A DNA stretch of 64,000 nt from Chloroflexota bacterium. GTDB taxonomy: Bacteria > Chloroflexota > Dormibacteria > Dormibacterales > Dormibacteraceae. The notes under the pieces were generated by a model. It was given only the letters and a program-made list of their open reading frames with translations, was not told the origin of the DNA and did not search any database. Shown here piece by piece: positions 48,587 through 56,522 of the stretch. The DNA is taken from positions 320,561 through 384,560 of the forward strand of contig VBIW01000037.1 in the NCBI GenBank assembly GCA_005880915.1. The letters run 5' to 3'. Numbering within the stretch: position 1 is the first letter of the stretch; the number at the start of each line of letters is the position of its first letter. The translations under genes and the position numbers were made by a program.

Positions 48587-49752
48587 CGTGCGGATGCCGC
48601 GACCAACCGCGCCGGACGCCCTGCGATCATCGCCGCGAACCAGACGAGCACCGTGAGCAGCAGCGGGAGTGGAGAGAGCGGCCAGGCGAACTCAGCTGCC
48701 ACCGCGATCACGAGCAGCCACCACCGCTGCCAGGTAGGCGCGGCGCCACGCCAGAACAACCACGCGGCGAGGACGAGAACGGTGAAGTCCTGTAGGTGCC
48801 AGTACGTGGCGCCGAGTGACGTCGCGACGATGCCGAGCGCGAAAACACGCGCGTGGCTCGCGTGGCGGTTCAGGTAAGCGCCGGCGGCCGCCGCAACGGC
48901 GACGAGGGCCTGAGCCACGTAACTGAGAGCTCCGGGTCCGAGCACGAACGCCAGGGTGAAGTACCGGTTGTTGGTGACGTGCTGCGCCTCGTTGAGCAGG
49001 CTCAGGTAGTCGCCGAGCCCCTGGCTCCCGACAGCTGCCAGCGACGCGAGGGCGAGGACCGCCGCCGTGCCCGCCCACGCCGCAGCGATCTTCCAGCGGC
49101 CGCCGAATAGGAGGACAAGAGGCAGGAGCAGGGTCAGCTGAGGCTTGATGACCGAAAGGCCGAGAACGGCGCCTGCGAGATACGGCTTGTTGGCTTCGGC
49201 GAGCCTCCAGGCCACGGCCGCGATCAACACGATCACGAGGTCCGGCTGGGCCAGGCTGAGGCCGTAGAGCACCGGGTACCACGCCAAGGCGCCCAGAAGA
49301 AACAACCCGGCAAGGGCACCCTCTCCCCGCAGGGGAGAGGGATCAGGGGAGAGGGGGAAACATAAGCACCACGCCATGCCAAGGGCAGCCACCGAGATCG
49401 CGAGCCACGCGTAGACGGCCCCGGCAGCGCCGAACAGGCTAAGCGGTAGGACCAGCCAGGCGAACGGTGGCGGCGAGACGAAGCGCTCGCCGTCGTTGAA
49501 CGCGGCGTGCGGGCGCAGCTGCACGAACAGATCGTGTTGAAGCGCGAGTGAGTAGACGTGGCTCCACCCGTGCTCGAGCCCGATGCGGATCCCGATGTAG
49601 ACGAGCGTCAGGTCGTTGTCGAGGATGTCAGAGCGAAGAGGGACGATAACGACGAACCAGCCGGTAAGGGCAAAGGCGATGAGCAGGAACCAGGCCAGGC
49701 CGGCGGCACTGAGGTTGCGCCGCGCGCGAGCGTCCAGCCGGCGGAAGTTCAG
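48583..49752 (-). CDS. GT87-like membrane glycosyltransferase, start codon uncertain
   Basis: About 389 aa. GWSHVYSLA, FVSPPPFAWL, LAQPDLVIV and SVIKPQ are the paralogue signatures shared with 40129-41313 and 41310-42458. No ATG, GTG or TTG lies in frame between the citrate-synthase end and the first helix (LAWFLLIAFALTG); I set the start at CTG 49752, which overlaps the citrate synthase TGA (CTGA), but a start inside the citrate synthase gene is possible. An in-frame palindromic repeat encodes PLSPDPSPLRGEG between two membrane segments. Confidence 0.68.
   Translation of the reverse strand: MNFRRLDARARRNLSAAGLAWFLLIAFALTGWFVVIVPLRSDILDNDLTLVYIGIRIGLEHGWSHVYSLALQHDLFVQLRPHAAFNDGERFVSPPPFAWLVLPLSLFGAAGAVYAWLAISVAALGMAWCLCFPLSPDPSPLRGEGALAGLFLLGALAWYPVLYGLSLAQPDLVIVLIAAVAWRLAEANKPYLAGAVLGLSVIKPQLTLLLPLVLLFGGRWKIAAAWAGTAAVLALASLAAVGSQGLGDYLSLLNEAQHVTNNRYFTLAFVLGPGALSYVAQALVAVAAAAGAYLNRHASHARVFALGIVATSLGATYWHLQDFTVLVLAAWLFWRGAAPTWQRWWLLVIAVAAEFAWPLSPLPLLLTVLVWFAAMIAGRPARLVAASAR
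49319..49356. repeat. Palindromic repeat in frame inside a GT87-like gene
   Basis: CCCTCTCCCC-GCA-GGGGAGAGGG (49319-49341, 10-bp arms) followed by GATCAGGGGAGAGGGGG, a further half-copy. On the reverse strand it encodes the PLSPDPSPLRGEG segment and keeps the frame open. Confidence 0.75.
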
Positions 49753-50870
49753 CCGCGCTCGGCCAGGGGCATTGGTTTCCGCGGCTCCGGTCCGATGTAT
49801 TCCGATTGCGGCCGGATTATGCGGTTGTTGGCCGCCTGCTCGAGCACGTGAGCACTCCAGCCGGTCACGCGGCCGGCAGCAAAGGTCGGCGTGAAGTACT
49901 CCTTGGGCAAGCCGATCGCCTGCAGGACGCCGGCCGAGTAGAACTCGACGTTGGTCGACTGCGGGCGTTCGGGGTGCTCCTCGTGGAGGATCTGCAGAGC
50001 CACCTCTTCGACCTTCGAGGCGAGGTCGTAGAACTTCGGGTTCATCCGGCGGCACATCTCTTTCAGGATCTTCGCCCGCGGGTCGTAGACGCGATATATG
50101 CGATGGCCAAAGCCCATGAACTTCACCTTGCGCTTGCGCGCGTCGCGCAGCCAGCGCTCGGCGTTGTCCGCGGTGCCGATCAGCTCGAGCTGCTCGATCA
50201 CTGCCGCGGGCGCGCCGCCATGGGCGGGGCCCTTCAGCGCTCCGATGGCACCGACGAGGGCCGAGGTGAGGTCCGATTCCGTCGACGCGATCACCCGGGC
50301 CGTGAATGTCGACGCGTTCATGCCGTGGTCGGCGAGCAGGACGAGGTACGTGTTCAGCGCACGGACTATCTCAGGGCTCGCCTCTGTGCCGTTGAGCATG
50401 TAGAGGTAGTTGGCCGCGTGACCTAGATCGGCGCGCGGCTTGATCGGCGGCAAGCCGAGCTTGCGACGGTGGAACATCGCGAGGATCGTCGGAAACGACG
50501 CCGTCGCGTGGATGGCGAGAGGCACCGTCGGCTTGGCGAGCCGGTGCTCGACGCCCTGGACTGAGACCACGCTCCTCAGCACGTCCATCGGGTCGGTGTC
50601 TTTGGGGAGCGCGTCGAGCGCGATGCTCGCCGGTTGGGTCAGCGTGCGGTGACCCACCAGCTCCAGGGACAGCGCGTCGAGCTCGGAGCGGTTGGGGAGC
50701 CGGCCCTCCCAGAGGAGGAAGGCGACCTCTTCGAAGGACATCTCCTCGGCGAGGTCGGCGATGACGTAGCCTTGGTAGATGAGGCGGCCGTTCTGGCCAT
50801 CGACCATCGAGATCGCGGTCTGCGAGGCGACGATCCCTTCGAGACCAGGGACGTAGGCGTTGTTACTCAC
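49749..50870 (-). CDS. Citrate synthase family protein, catalytic Asp replaced by Glu
   Basis: 373 aa from GTG 50870 (GTGA overlap with the upstream paralogue). Landmarks: GLEGIVASQTAISMVDG, GPAHGGAP (His) and GFGHRIYRVYDPRAK (His). The third catalytic residue, an Asp in most citrate synthases (NVDFY), is Glu309 here (NVEFYSA, codon GAG). This may mark a subfamily such as 2-methylcitrate synthase or a lower-activity form. Condenses acetyl- or propionyl-CoA with oxaloacetate. Near-neighbour to the propionyl-type genes at 1-2 kb only at distance. Confidence 0.88.
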   Translation of the reverse strand: MSNNAYVPGLEGIVASQTAISMVDGQNGRLIYQGYVIADLAEEMSFEEVAFLLWEGRLPNRSELDALSLELVGHRTLTQPASIALDALPKDTDPMDVLRSVVSVQGVEHRLAKPTVPLAIHATASFPTILAMFHRRKLGLPPIKPRADLGHAANYLYMLNGTEASPEIVRALNTYLVLLADHGMNASTFTARVIASTESDLTSALVGAIGALKGPAHGGAPAAVIEQLELIGTADNAERWLRDARKRKVKFMGFGHRIYRVYDPRAKILKEMCRRMNPKFYDLASKVEEVALQILHEEHPERPQSTNVEFYSAGVLQAIGLPKEYFTPTFAAGRVTGWSAHVLEQAANNRIIRPQSEYIGPEPRKPMPLAERG

Positions 50871-51985
50871 CGTTTCGCCAGCTGCAGCGGTTTCTTGCCT
50901 GGCTCGGGGCCGATCCACCTCGAGGCGGGACGGATGATTCGCAGGTCGGAGAGTGACTCCAGCACGTGGGCCGTCCAGCCCGACACCCGCGAGGTCGCGA
51001 AGACGGTGGTGAAGAGCTCCTTGGGGATGCCGGCACCCGTCAAGACGACCGAAGCCCAGAAGTCGACGTTCGTGGCATTCGGCCGCTCGGGATGCGCTTC
51101 GTGCAGGATCTTGAGTGCCAGCTCCTCCGTTCTGGCTGCGGTCTCATGTAGCTCGGGCGCCGCCGTCTTCGCAATCTCGCGGAGGATCTTCGCGCGCGGA
51201 TCGTACGTGCGGTAGACGCGATGTCCAAAGCCGGAAAAGCGCTCGTGCCGGGCGTGCGCCTCGGTCAGCCACTTCTCGGCGTTGGCGGCGGAGCCGACCT
51301 TGTCCAGCATGTTGCGAGCGGCGAGTGTCGCGCCGCCGTGAGCCGGCCCTTTCAGCGCGGCTATCGCGCCGACGACGCACGATGTGAGGTCGCTTCCGGT
51401 CGACGCGACAACGCGGGCGGCGAAGGTTGAGGCGTTGAGACCGTGGTCCGCGAGCAGGACGAGGTAGGTGTCCACCCAATGGGCCTTCTCCGCGGAAGGC
51501 TCCTTGCCCTCCATCATCCAGAGCAGGTTGGCTGCGTGGCCGAGGTCGTCGCGAGGTTCGAGTGGGTCCTTGCCCTGGCGCCGGCGGTAGGCCGCGCCGA
51601 CGATCGTGGGAAAGACGGCCGTCAGGGCGATGGCCTCCTCAAGCGTCGGCTTGGCCAGCGTCTTGCTTGCGCCTTGCGCCGAAACCACGGTGCGCAAGAC
51701 GTCCATCGGGTCGGTCCCGGGGTCGATTGCCATCAGAGTTCCGCGGCCGGACTTGTTCAGGTTGCGGGCCGAGGCCATCTGTTGACGCAGGGCGTCAAGC
51801 TCCGATTCGTTGGGCAGCTCGCCGTGCCAGAGGAGATAGGCGGCTTCCTCGTAGCTGACGACTGGCACGAGGTCTTCGATCAGGTAACCGCCCCGATAGA
51901 TGAGACGGCCGTTGGCGCCGTCAACCTCGCTGACGGCGGTCTCAGCGGCAACCACACCTTCCAGCCCGGGGCTGAATTCCCCCAC
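50867..51985 (-). CDS. Citrate synthase
   Basis: 372 aa, paralogue of the next gene downstream. GLEGVVAAETAVSEVDG, GPAHGGATL, GFGHRVYRTYDPRAK and ATNVDFWASVV keep both His and the Asp, so it should be a working citrate synthase of the short bacterial type II branch. The GTG start at 51985 lies 10 bases after a TACACT box. First gene of a two-gene operon; whether one copy is a 2-methylcitrate synthase is not decided by sequence. Confidence 0.9.
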   Translation of the reverse strand: MGEFSPGLEGVVAAETAVSEVDGANGRLIYRGGYLIEDLVPVVSYEEAAYLLWHGELPNESELDALRQQMASARNLNKSGRGTLMAIDPGTDPMDVLRTVVSAQGASKTLAKPTLEEAIALTAVFPTIVGAAYRRRQGKDPLEPRDDLGHAANLLWMMEGKEPSAEKAHWVDTYLVLLADHGLNASTFAARVVASTGSDLTSCVVGAIAALKGPAHGGATLAARNMLDKVGSAANAEKWLTEAHARHERFSGFGHRVYRTYDPRAKILREIAKTAAPELHETAARTEELALKILHEAHPERPNATNVDFWASVVLTGAGIPKELFTTVFATSRVSGWTAHVLESLSDLRIIRPASRWIGPEPGKKPLQLAKR

Positions 51986-51995
51986 TTCGGACTTA

Positions 51996-52031
51996 AGTGT
52001 AGATAGAGCAGGTTTTGCACCGGTCTACAGT
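51996..52031. promoter_or_regulatory. Divergent leaderless promoters between citrate synthase and a membrane protein
   Basis: Reverse strand: TACACT (51996-52001) ends 10 bases before GTG 51985. Forward strand: TACAGT (52026-52031) ends eight bases before ATG 52040. The 54-bp gap holds both. Confidence 0.45.
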
Positions 52032-52039
52032 TCGCCCAA

Positions 52040-52573
52040 ATGGAGCGGCGCTCCGTGCTGATCGCGTCGCTGGTCGCGTTGGCGATCGTGCTGGCAACCG
52101 ACATCCTCTACGTCGGTTTGATCGAGGCGCAAGGCCCCGATCCTCAGGCTAATGTCCCGCGATTCGTGGCGAGCTATCTCGCCGTGATGGCCGCCCTCAT
52201 CGGCATTGCCCTGGTGCCCCGGCCGGAGGTCGCGGTGATTCGCTTTCCTATGCGTGCGGCCGCGGCCGCGGGCCTCCTCTCGCTCGGTTTCATCGCCGCG
52301 TTCTCGATCGGCCTGCCCCTGGTGGTCGCCGGCGGGCTGACAACCGTGGCCCTGGCGCGCACGAGTCGACAGCTGAGCTCGCGTCTTGGCCGGTTGGCGG
52401 GCCTGGCCGCCGCGCTCCTCGCGGTTGCGCTCTTGATCGCCGGCTTCGAGATAACCGGGCGGTGGATAGTGTGCCCGGCGACCGGAACCGCAAGCGGGAC
52501 CGGCTCGGGCTTTGTGACCGGGGGCTATTCCTACGAGTGCATGAACGGCGAGCTCCGCATCCGTTCGGGCTGA
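52040..52573 (+). CDS. Hypothetical membrane protein
   Basis: 177 aa with about five hydrophobic segments (first: VLIASLVALAIVLATDILYVG). A short C-terminal extracytoplasmic tail has two Cys (WIVCPATG and YSYECMNG) that may form a disulfide. No recognised domain. Stand-alone, divergent from the citrate synthases. Confidence 0.6.
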   Translation: MERRSVLIASLVALAIVLATDILYVGLIEAQGPDPQANVPRFVASYLAVMAALIGIALVPRPEVAVIRFPMRAAAAAGLLSLGFIAAFSIGLPLVVAGGLTTVALARTSRQLSSRLGRLAGLAAALLAVALLIAGFEITGRWIVCPATGTASGTGSGFVTGGYSYECMNGELRIRSG

Positions 52574-52630
52574 TCGCGTAACGAATTCGAAGCCAGCGGG
52601 TCACTGCGCGGCCGGCTCGAGATCCGGTGC

Positions 52631-52686
52631 GTTTTGCGCAAAGCGCGCGCTTGAAATCCCGGCGACAAGTACGTTCTGCGCAAAAC
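52631..52686. terminator. Inverted repeat between convergent genes
   Basis: GTTTTGCGCA (52631-52640) and TGCGCAAAAC (52677-52686) are perfect 10-bp arms with 36 bases between, and each arm contains the self-complementary TGCGCA. It lies between convergent genes (52573 and 52727). Possible bidirectional transcript end or cruciform; there is no clear U-tract. Confidence 0.4.
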
Positions 52687-52726
52687 TGGCGTAATCGCGG
52701 CGAAAGACCGCGCGACCGACCGGCCT

Positions 52727-53071
52727 CTAGACCATCCCCAGCTCCCAGCGCGCTTCTTCTGACATGCGCTCTGGGGTCCAGACGGGTTCGTAGACGATGT
52801 CCACACTTGCGTCAGAGATGCCCGGCAGCGTGAGCAGGTGGTCGCGGACGTCGGTCATCACGTCGGCGGCCATCGGGCATCCGAGGGCGGTCAGCGTCAT
52901 CTTCAAGTCGACCCGTTCCGGCTTGATCGCGATGTCATAGACCAGGCCCAGGTCGATGATGTTCACCGGGATCTCGGGGTCGAAGCACTGGCGCAGGACC
53001 TCGATTACGTCCTCGGGCTTGACCGTGGCGTCCGGCGCCACGTCCGTGGTGACGGCGGCGGCTTCGCTCAT
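52727..53071 (-). CDS. sufT: Fe-S assembly protein SufT-like (DUF59/MIP18)
   Basis: 114 aa from ATG 53071. DVIEVLRQCFDPEIPVNI, IDLGLVYDI, MTLTALGCPM and VYEPVWTPERM are the DUF59 hallmarks, with the conserved Cys in GCPM. SufT/MIP18-type proteins help Fe-S cluster maturation. Last gene of the nine-gene operon, coupled to the rhodanese by a four-base overlap. Confidence 0.88.
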   Translation of the reverse strand: MSEAAAVTTDVAPDATVKPEDVIEVLRQCFDPEIPVNIIDLGLVYDIAIKPERVDLKMTLTALGCPMAADVMTDVRDHLLTLPGISDASVDIVYEPVWTPERMSEEARWELGMV

Positions 53072-53397
53072 GGCTTGTCCAGGGGAAGGCCGGCGTCTTT
53101 CCACGCTTTCGTGCCGCCTCGGAAGTTCACGACGTCTTTGACCCCAAGCGCGACCGCCATCTCAGAGGCGACAGCCGAGCGCTCACCCGCCTGACATACG
53201 AAGATGGTCTTGTCCTCGAACTTCTGCCCCGTCGGGTTGGCCAGAATCGAGCTCAGCACCGCGTGGCGCGCTCCCGGCACGTGGCCCTTGTTCCACTCCC
53301 AGTCCTCACGCACATCCACCACGTGGTAGCCGTCGTCGATCAGCTGTTTGACCTCGTCCAGCTGGAGATCTCGAAACGACGTTTCCTGTTGCGCCAT
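53068..53397 (-). CDS. Rhodanese domain protein
   Basis: 109 aa single rhodanese domain from ATG 53397: VVDVREDWEWNKGHVPGARH and the active-site loop IFVCQAGERSA (Cys near residue 68). A persulfide carrier role for Fe-S assembly is likely from its place between sufU and sufT. The start in the longer frame lies within the sufU gene and is not used. Confidence 0.88.
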   Translation of the reverse strand: MAQQETSFRDLQLDEVKQLIDDGYHVVDVREDWEWNKGHVPGARHAVLSSILANPTGQKFEDKTIFVCQAGERSAVASEMAVALGVKDVVNFRGGTKAWKDAGLPLDKP

Positions 53398-53404
53398 ACC
53401 TCTA

Positions 53405-53800
53405 TTACTCCTCGTCCTCGTCAGCCAATCCATAAGCTCCGACTTTCAAGACCTTCAGCGAAAGCAGAGCGCATTTGATCCGGGCCGGCGAGATCTCGAT
53501 CCCGAGCTCGCCGAGCACATCGTCCTTGTTTATCTTCTTCGCCTGCTCGAGAGGCAGTCCTTTCAGCCGCTCGGTCAGCAGCGACGCCGACGCCTGCGAG
53601 ATCGCACAGCCACGGCCGTGGAACCGGATGTCCTCGATCACGCCATCGGTGACACGGAAGTCCATCCCGACCACGTCGCCGCACAGCGGGTTGTCCTCCT
53701 CGTGGCTGATGTCGGGGTGCTCGAGGCGCCCGTAGTTTCGCGGATTCTTGTAGTGGTCGAGGATGTACTCGCGATAGAACTGGTCGTCAGCTGTGGCCAT
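53405..53800 (-). CDS. sufU: Fe-S cluster scaffold/sulfur acceptor SufU
   Basis: 131 aa from ATG 53800. YREYILDHYKNPRNYG, NPLCGDVV (Cys, Asp), GRGCAISQASASLL (Cys) and RIKCALLSLKVL (Cys) give the zinc/persulfide site of SufU, which takes sulfur from SufS. Its ATG shares a base with the sufS stop. Confidence 0.93.
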   Translation of the reverse strand: MATADDQFYREYILDHYKNPRNYGRLEHPDISHEEDNPLCGDVVGMDFRVTDGVIEDIRFHGRGCAISQASASLLTERLKGLPLEQAKKINKDDVLGELGIEISPARIKCALLSLKVLKVGAYGLADEDEE

Positions 53801-55017
53801 CAAGCAAAAATCCTCTGCGCTTCCTTGATGGAGCTTACGAGCCGGTCGACCTCCTCCTTCAACGTGTACACGTAGAAGGAGGCGCGTGCGGTGGCGGGAA
53901 TGCCCAGGCGGGTCATCAACGGCATCGCGCAGTGGTGGCCGGCGCGGAGGCAGACCTGGTCGCGGTCGGCGATCGTCGCCAGGTCATGCGGATGTATGCC
54001 CTCGAGCGCGAACGAGATGACGCCTGCGCGGCGGGAGGGAGGCGGGCCGTAGACGGTCAGACCCTCGACATCGCTCAGCGATTCGTAGGCGTACTCCGTG
54101 ATCTCCAGCTCGTGCGCACGCACGGCGTCCATGCCGAGGCCGCTCAAGTAGTCGACTGCGGCACCAAGCCCGATCACCTCGGCGATCGCCTGGGTGCCCG
54201 CCTCGAACTTCCACGGCAGATCGTGGTAGGTGGTGCCCTCGATGCGGACGGTCTTGATCATGTCGCCGCCCGCCATGAACGGATCCATCGCCTCCAGCAG
54301 CTCACGCCGGCCGAACAGGATGCCCGCCCCGGTGGGGCCCAGCATCTTGTGCCCGCTGAACGCGTAGAAGTCGCACCCGAGCGCGCGCACGTCGACCGGC
54401 TGGTGCGGCGTGCTCTGCGCACCGTCGACGAGCACCGTGGCGCCGGCCTTCTTCGCCGCGGCGACCATCTCGCGCGCCGGGTTGATCGTGCCCATCGCGT
54501 TGCTGACCAGGTTGAACGCGACCAGCTTCGGCCCGCGCTTCAGGAGCTCGGCGAGCTGGTCCTGTCGCAGCTCGCCTCTCTCGTCGATGTCGACGTACTC
54601 GATGTGGGCGCCCTTTTCGGCGGCGAGGATCTGCCACGGGACGATGTTCGAATGGTGGTCGAGGATCGTGAGGACGATCAGATCGCGCTGCTTGATGTTC
54701 TTGCGCCCCCACGAGAAGGCGACGAGGTTGATCGCCTCGGTCGTGCCGCGTACGTAGACGATCTCCTTGGTCGATGCGGCGTTGATGAACGCGCGCACCT
54801 TCTCGCGAGTCGCCTCGTAGCGGACCGTCGCCTCCTCTGCGATGCGATAGGCGGCGCGATGGATGTTCGAGTTGAACTTCTCGAAGTACTCCAGCATCGC
54901 GCCTGTCACCTGGCGGGGACGCTGCGACGTATTGGCCGAGTCGAGATACGCGATGCCCGTCTCGAAGATCGGAAAATCCTTCCGGATCGTGGCCACGTCG
55001 AGGGTCTGGACGGCCAT
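53800..55017 (-). CDS. sufS: Cysteine desulfurase SufS
   Basis: 405 aa from ATG 55017. PLP motifs ILDHHSNIVPW, DGAQSTPHQP and SGHKMLGPTG (Schiff-base Lys), and catalytic Cys in RAGHHCAMPL, as in type II desulfurases. The usual DNAATSQ reads DSANTSQ. Mobilises sulfur from cysteine as persulfide for SufU. TGATG junction with sufU. Confidence 0.94.
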   Translation of the reverse strand: MAVQTLDVATIRKDFPIFETGIAYLDSANTSQRPRQVTGAMLEYFEKFNSNIHRAAYRIAEEATVRYEATREKVRAFINAASTKEIVYVRGTTEAINLVAFSWGRKNIKQRDLIVLTILDHHSNIVPWQILAAEKGAHIEYVDIDERGELRQDQLAELLKRGPKLVAFNLVSNAMGTINPAREMVAAAKKAGATVLVDGAQSTPHQPVDVRALGCDFYAFSGHKMLGPTGAGILFGRRELLEAMDPFMAGGDMIKTVRIEGTTYHDLPWKFEAGTQAIAEVIGLGAAVDYLSGLGMDAVRAHELEITEYAYESLSDVEGLTVYGPPPSRRAGVISFALEGIHPHDLATIADRDQVCLRAGHHCAMPLMTRLGIPATARASFYVYTLKEEVDRLVSSIKEAQRIFA

Positions 55018-55331
55018 CAGTCGGGCACCTCGATATAGATGTCCGAGCCCTCGACTCGCACCGGGTAAGTCTTCGCCGGAATGACCGCCGGCAGCCCGGT
55101 CACTTTGCCTGTCTGAAGGTTGAAGCGCGACCCATGCTGCGGGCACTCGACGTCCATGCCCCACAGCTCACCGTCGGAAAGCGAGAACTCCTCGTGCGTG
55201 CACACGTCGTTAAGGGCGTAGAAGTTGCCGTCGTCAGCGTGGGCGAGGCAGACCGGAATGCCGCCGGCCTCGACATGCTTCATCGAGTCGCCGGGCAGCT
55301 CGTCAACCGATGCGACGCGGTGGCTAGCCAA
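55017..55331 (-). CDS. Rieske-type ferredoxin in the suf operon
   Basis: 104 aa from TTG 55331. The [2Fe-2S] ligands C44-T-H46 and C63-P-Q-H66 are present, with a LPGDSMKHVEAGGIPVCLA lead-in. Such small Rieske proteins (NirD-like/non-heme ferredoxin) are seen in some suf operons and may supply electrons. The TTG overlaps the sufD stop (TTGGCTAG). An ATG start does not exist near the conserved N-terminus. Confidence 0.87.
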   Translation of the reverse strand: MASHRVASVDELPGDSMKHVEAGGIPVCLAHADDGNFYALNDVCTHEEFSLSDGELWGMDVECPQHGSRFNLQTGKVTGLPAVIPAKTYPVRVEGSDIYIEVPD

Positions 55332-56520
55332 TGCGAGACTCCAGCTCCGCCTCCACGAGCTTGCGCGCGTGCTCGAACGGGATGCGCTCCAGGACGTCAC
55401 CGAAAAATCCCTGTATGAGCATCCGCTTCGCGGTGGATGCGGGGATGCCACGCGAGCGAAGGTAAAACATGTGCTCTGGGTCTACCGGGCCGACTGTCGC
55501 CCCGTGGGTGCAGCGCACATCGTTGTTGTCGATCTCGAGCATAGGGATCGAGGTCGCCTTCGCCTTGTCGGAAAGCACCAGGTTTCGGTTGGCCTGGTAG
55601 GCATCCGACCGCGCCGCGTGCTTCTCGATCTTGATCAGGCCTGCGTAAACCGTGCGCGACACGTCCTGCAGCGCGCCCTTGAAAAGAAGGTCCGAGCGCG
55701 TGTTGCCCACGCGGTGGTCCTGCAGCGTGTGGAAGTCGAAGAACTGATCGCCCGACGCGAAGTAGATCGCCTTCAACTCTGCGTTCGAACCCTCGCCGGC
55801 GAGCGACGCCTCGACGCGCGTCTTGGAGAACTTACCGCCGAGCGTGACGTTGAAGAGGCGAAGCGTTGAGTCCTTCTGGAGCTCGGCGCGCTGGTCGGCG
55901 AAATGCCACACGTTGCGGCCCCACTTCTGCACCGCGACATAGCCGACCTGCGAGCCCTCGCCGAGAAAGATCTCGGTAGAACCGCTGCGGTAACCGGCTT
56001 CGTCGTCGTGCTCGGCGATGTACTCGTCCAGGTAATTGAACTTCGAGTTCTTGCCCGCAACTATCAGCGTGTGCGGCTGGACTGTCGTTCCGCTCTCATG
56101 CGAGAAGTGGCGGCCGGTTATCGGCTCGTCGATTTCGACGCCGTCAGGAACGTAGAGAAAAATGCCACCGGTGAATAGGGCGGCCTGCAACGCCGTAAAG
56201 CGGTCGCGGTGCGCCTGTGCCAGCGAGAAGAGCCGCGGCTGGACCAGCTCGGCATAGTCTCGGGCGGCCACTGGCAGCGACTCAAGGATGACTCCCTTCG
56301 GCAGGTTCGTCGCCATCGTCGTGTGCGCTTGTGCCTTTTCGAATCGAGAAAACACGCTCGGATCGAGACGGCTGACATCGGTTCGCCGCCATTCCTCGTC
56401 GGTCTTGCTCGGCGCCGGAAGGCGCCGATAGCTCTCGAGCGCGGTCCGGCGATTGTCGCGCAGCCAGTCGGGTTCCCCCCTGAAGATCAAATCCTCCAGG
56501 GGTGCTTCAGTCGAAACCAT
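55324..56520 (-). CDS. sufD: Fe-S cluster assembly protein SufD
   Basis: 398 aa from ATG 56520. Beta-helix core with CTHGATVGPVDPEHMFYL and SRGIPASTAKRMLI near the C-terminus, typical of SufD/SufB. EEWRRTDVSRL near the N-terminus is the SufD start region. Forms SufBC2D, the scaffold for cluster building. Starts two bases after the sufB stop. Confidence 0.93.
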   Translation of the reverse strand: MVSTEAPLEDLIFRGEPDWLRDNRRTALESYRRLPAPSKTDEEWRRTDVSRLDPSVFSRFEKAQAHTTMATNLPKGVILESLPVAARDYAELVQPRLFSLAQAHRDRFTALQAALFTGGIFLYVPDGVEIDEPITGRHFSHESGTTVQPHTLIVAGKNSKFNYLDEYIAEHDDEAGYRSGSTEIFLGEGSQVGYVAVQKWGRNVWHFADQRAELQKDSTLRLFNVTLGGKFSKTRVEASLAGEGSNAELKAIYFASGDQFFDFHTLQDHRVGNTRSDLLFKGALQDVSRTVYAGLIKIEKHAARSDAYQANRNLVLSDKAKATSIPMLEIDNNDVRCTHGATVGPVDPEHMFYLRSRGIPASTAKRMLIQGFFGDVLERIPFEHARKLVEAELESRIG

Positions 56521-56522
56521 CG

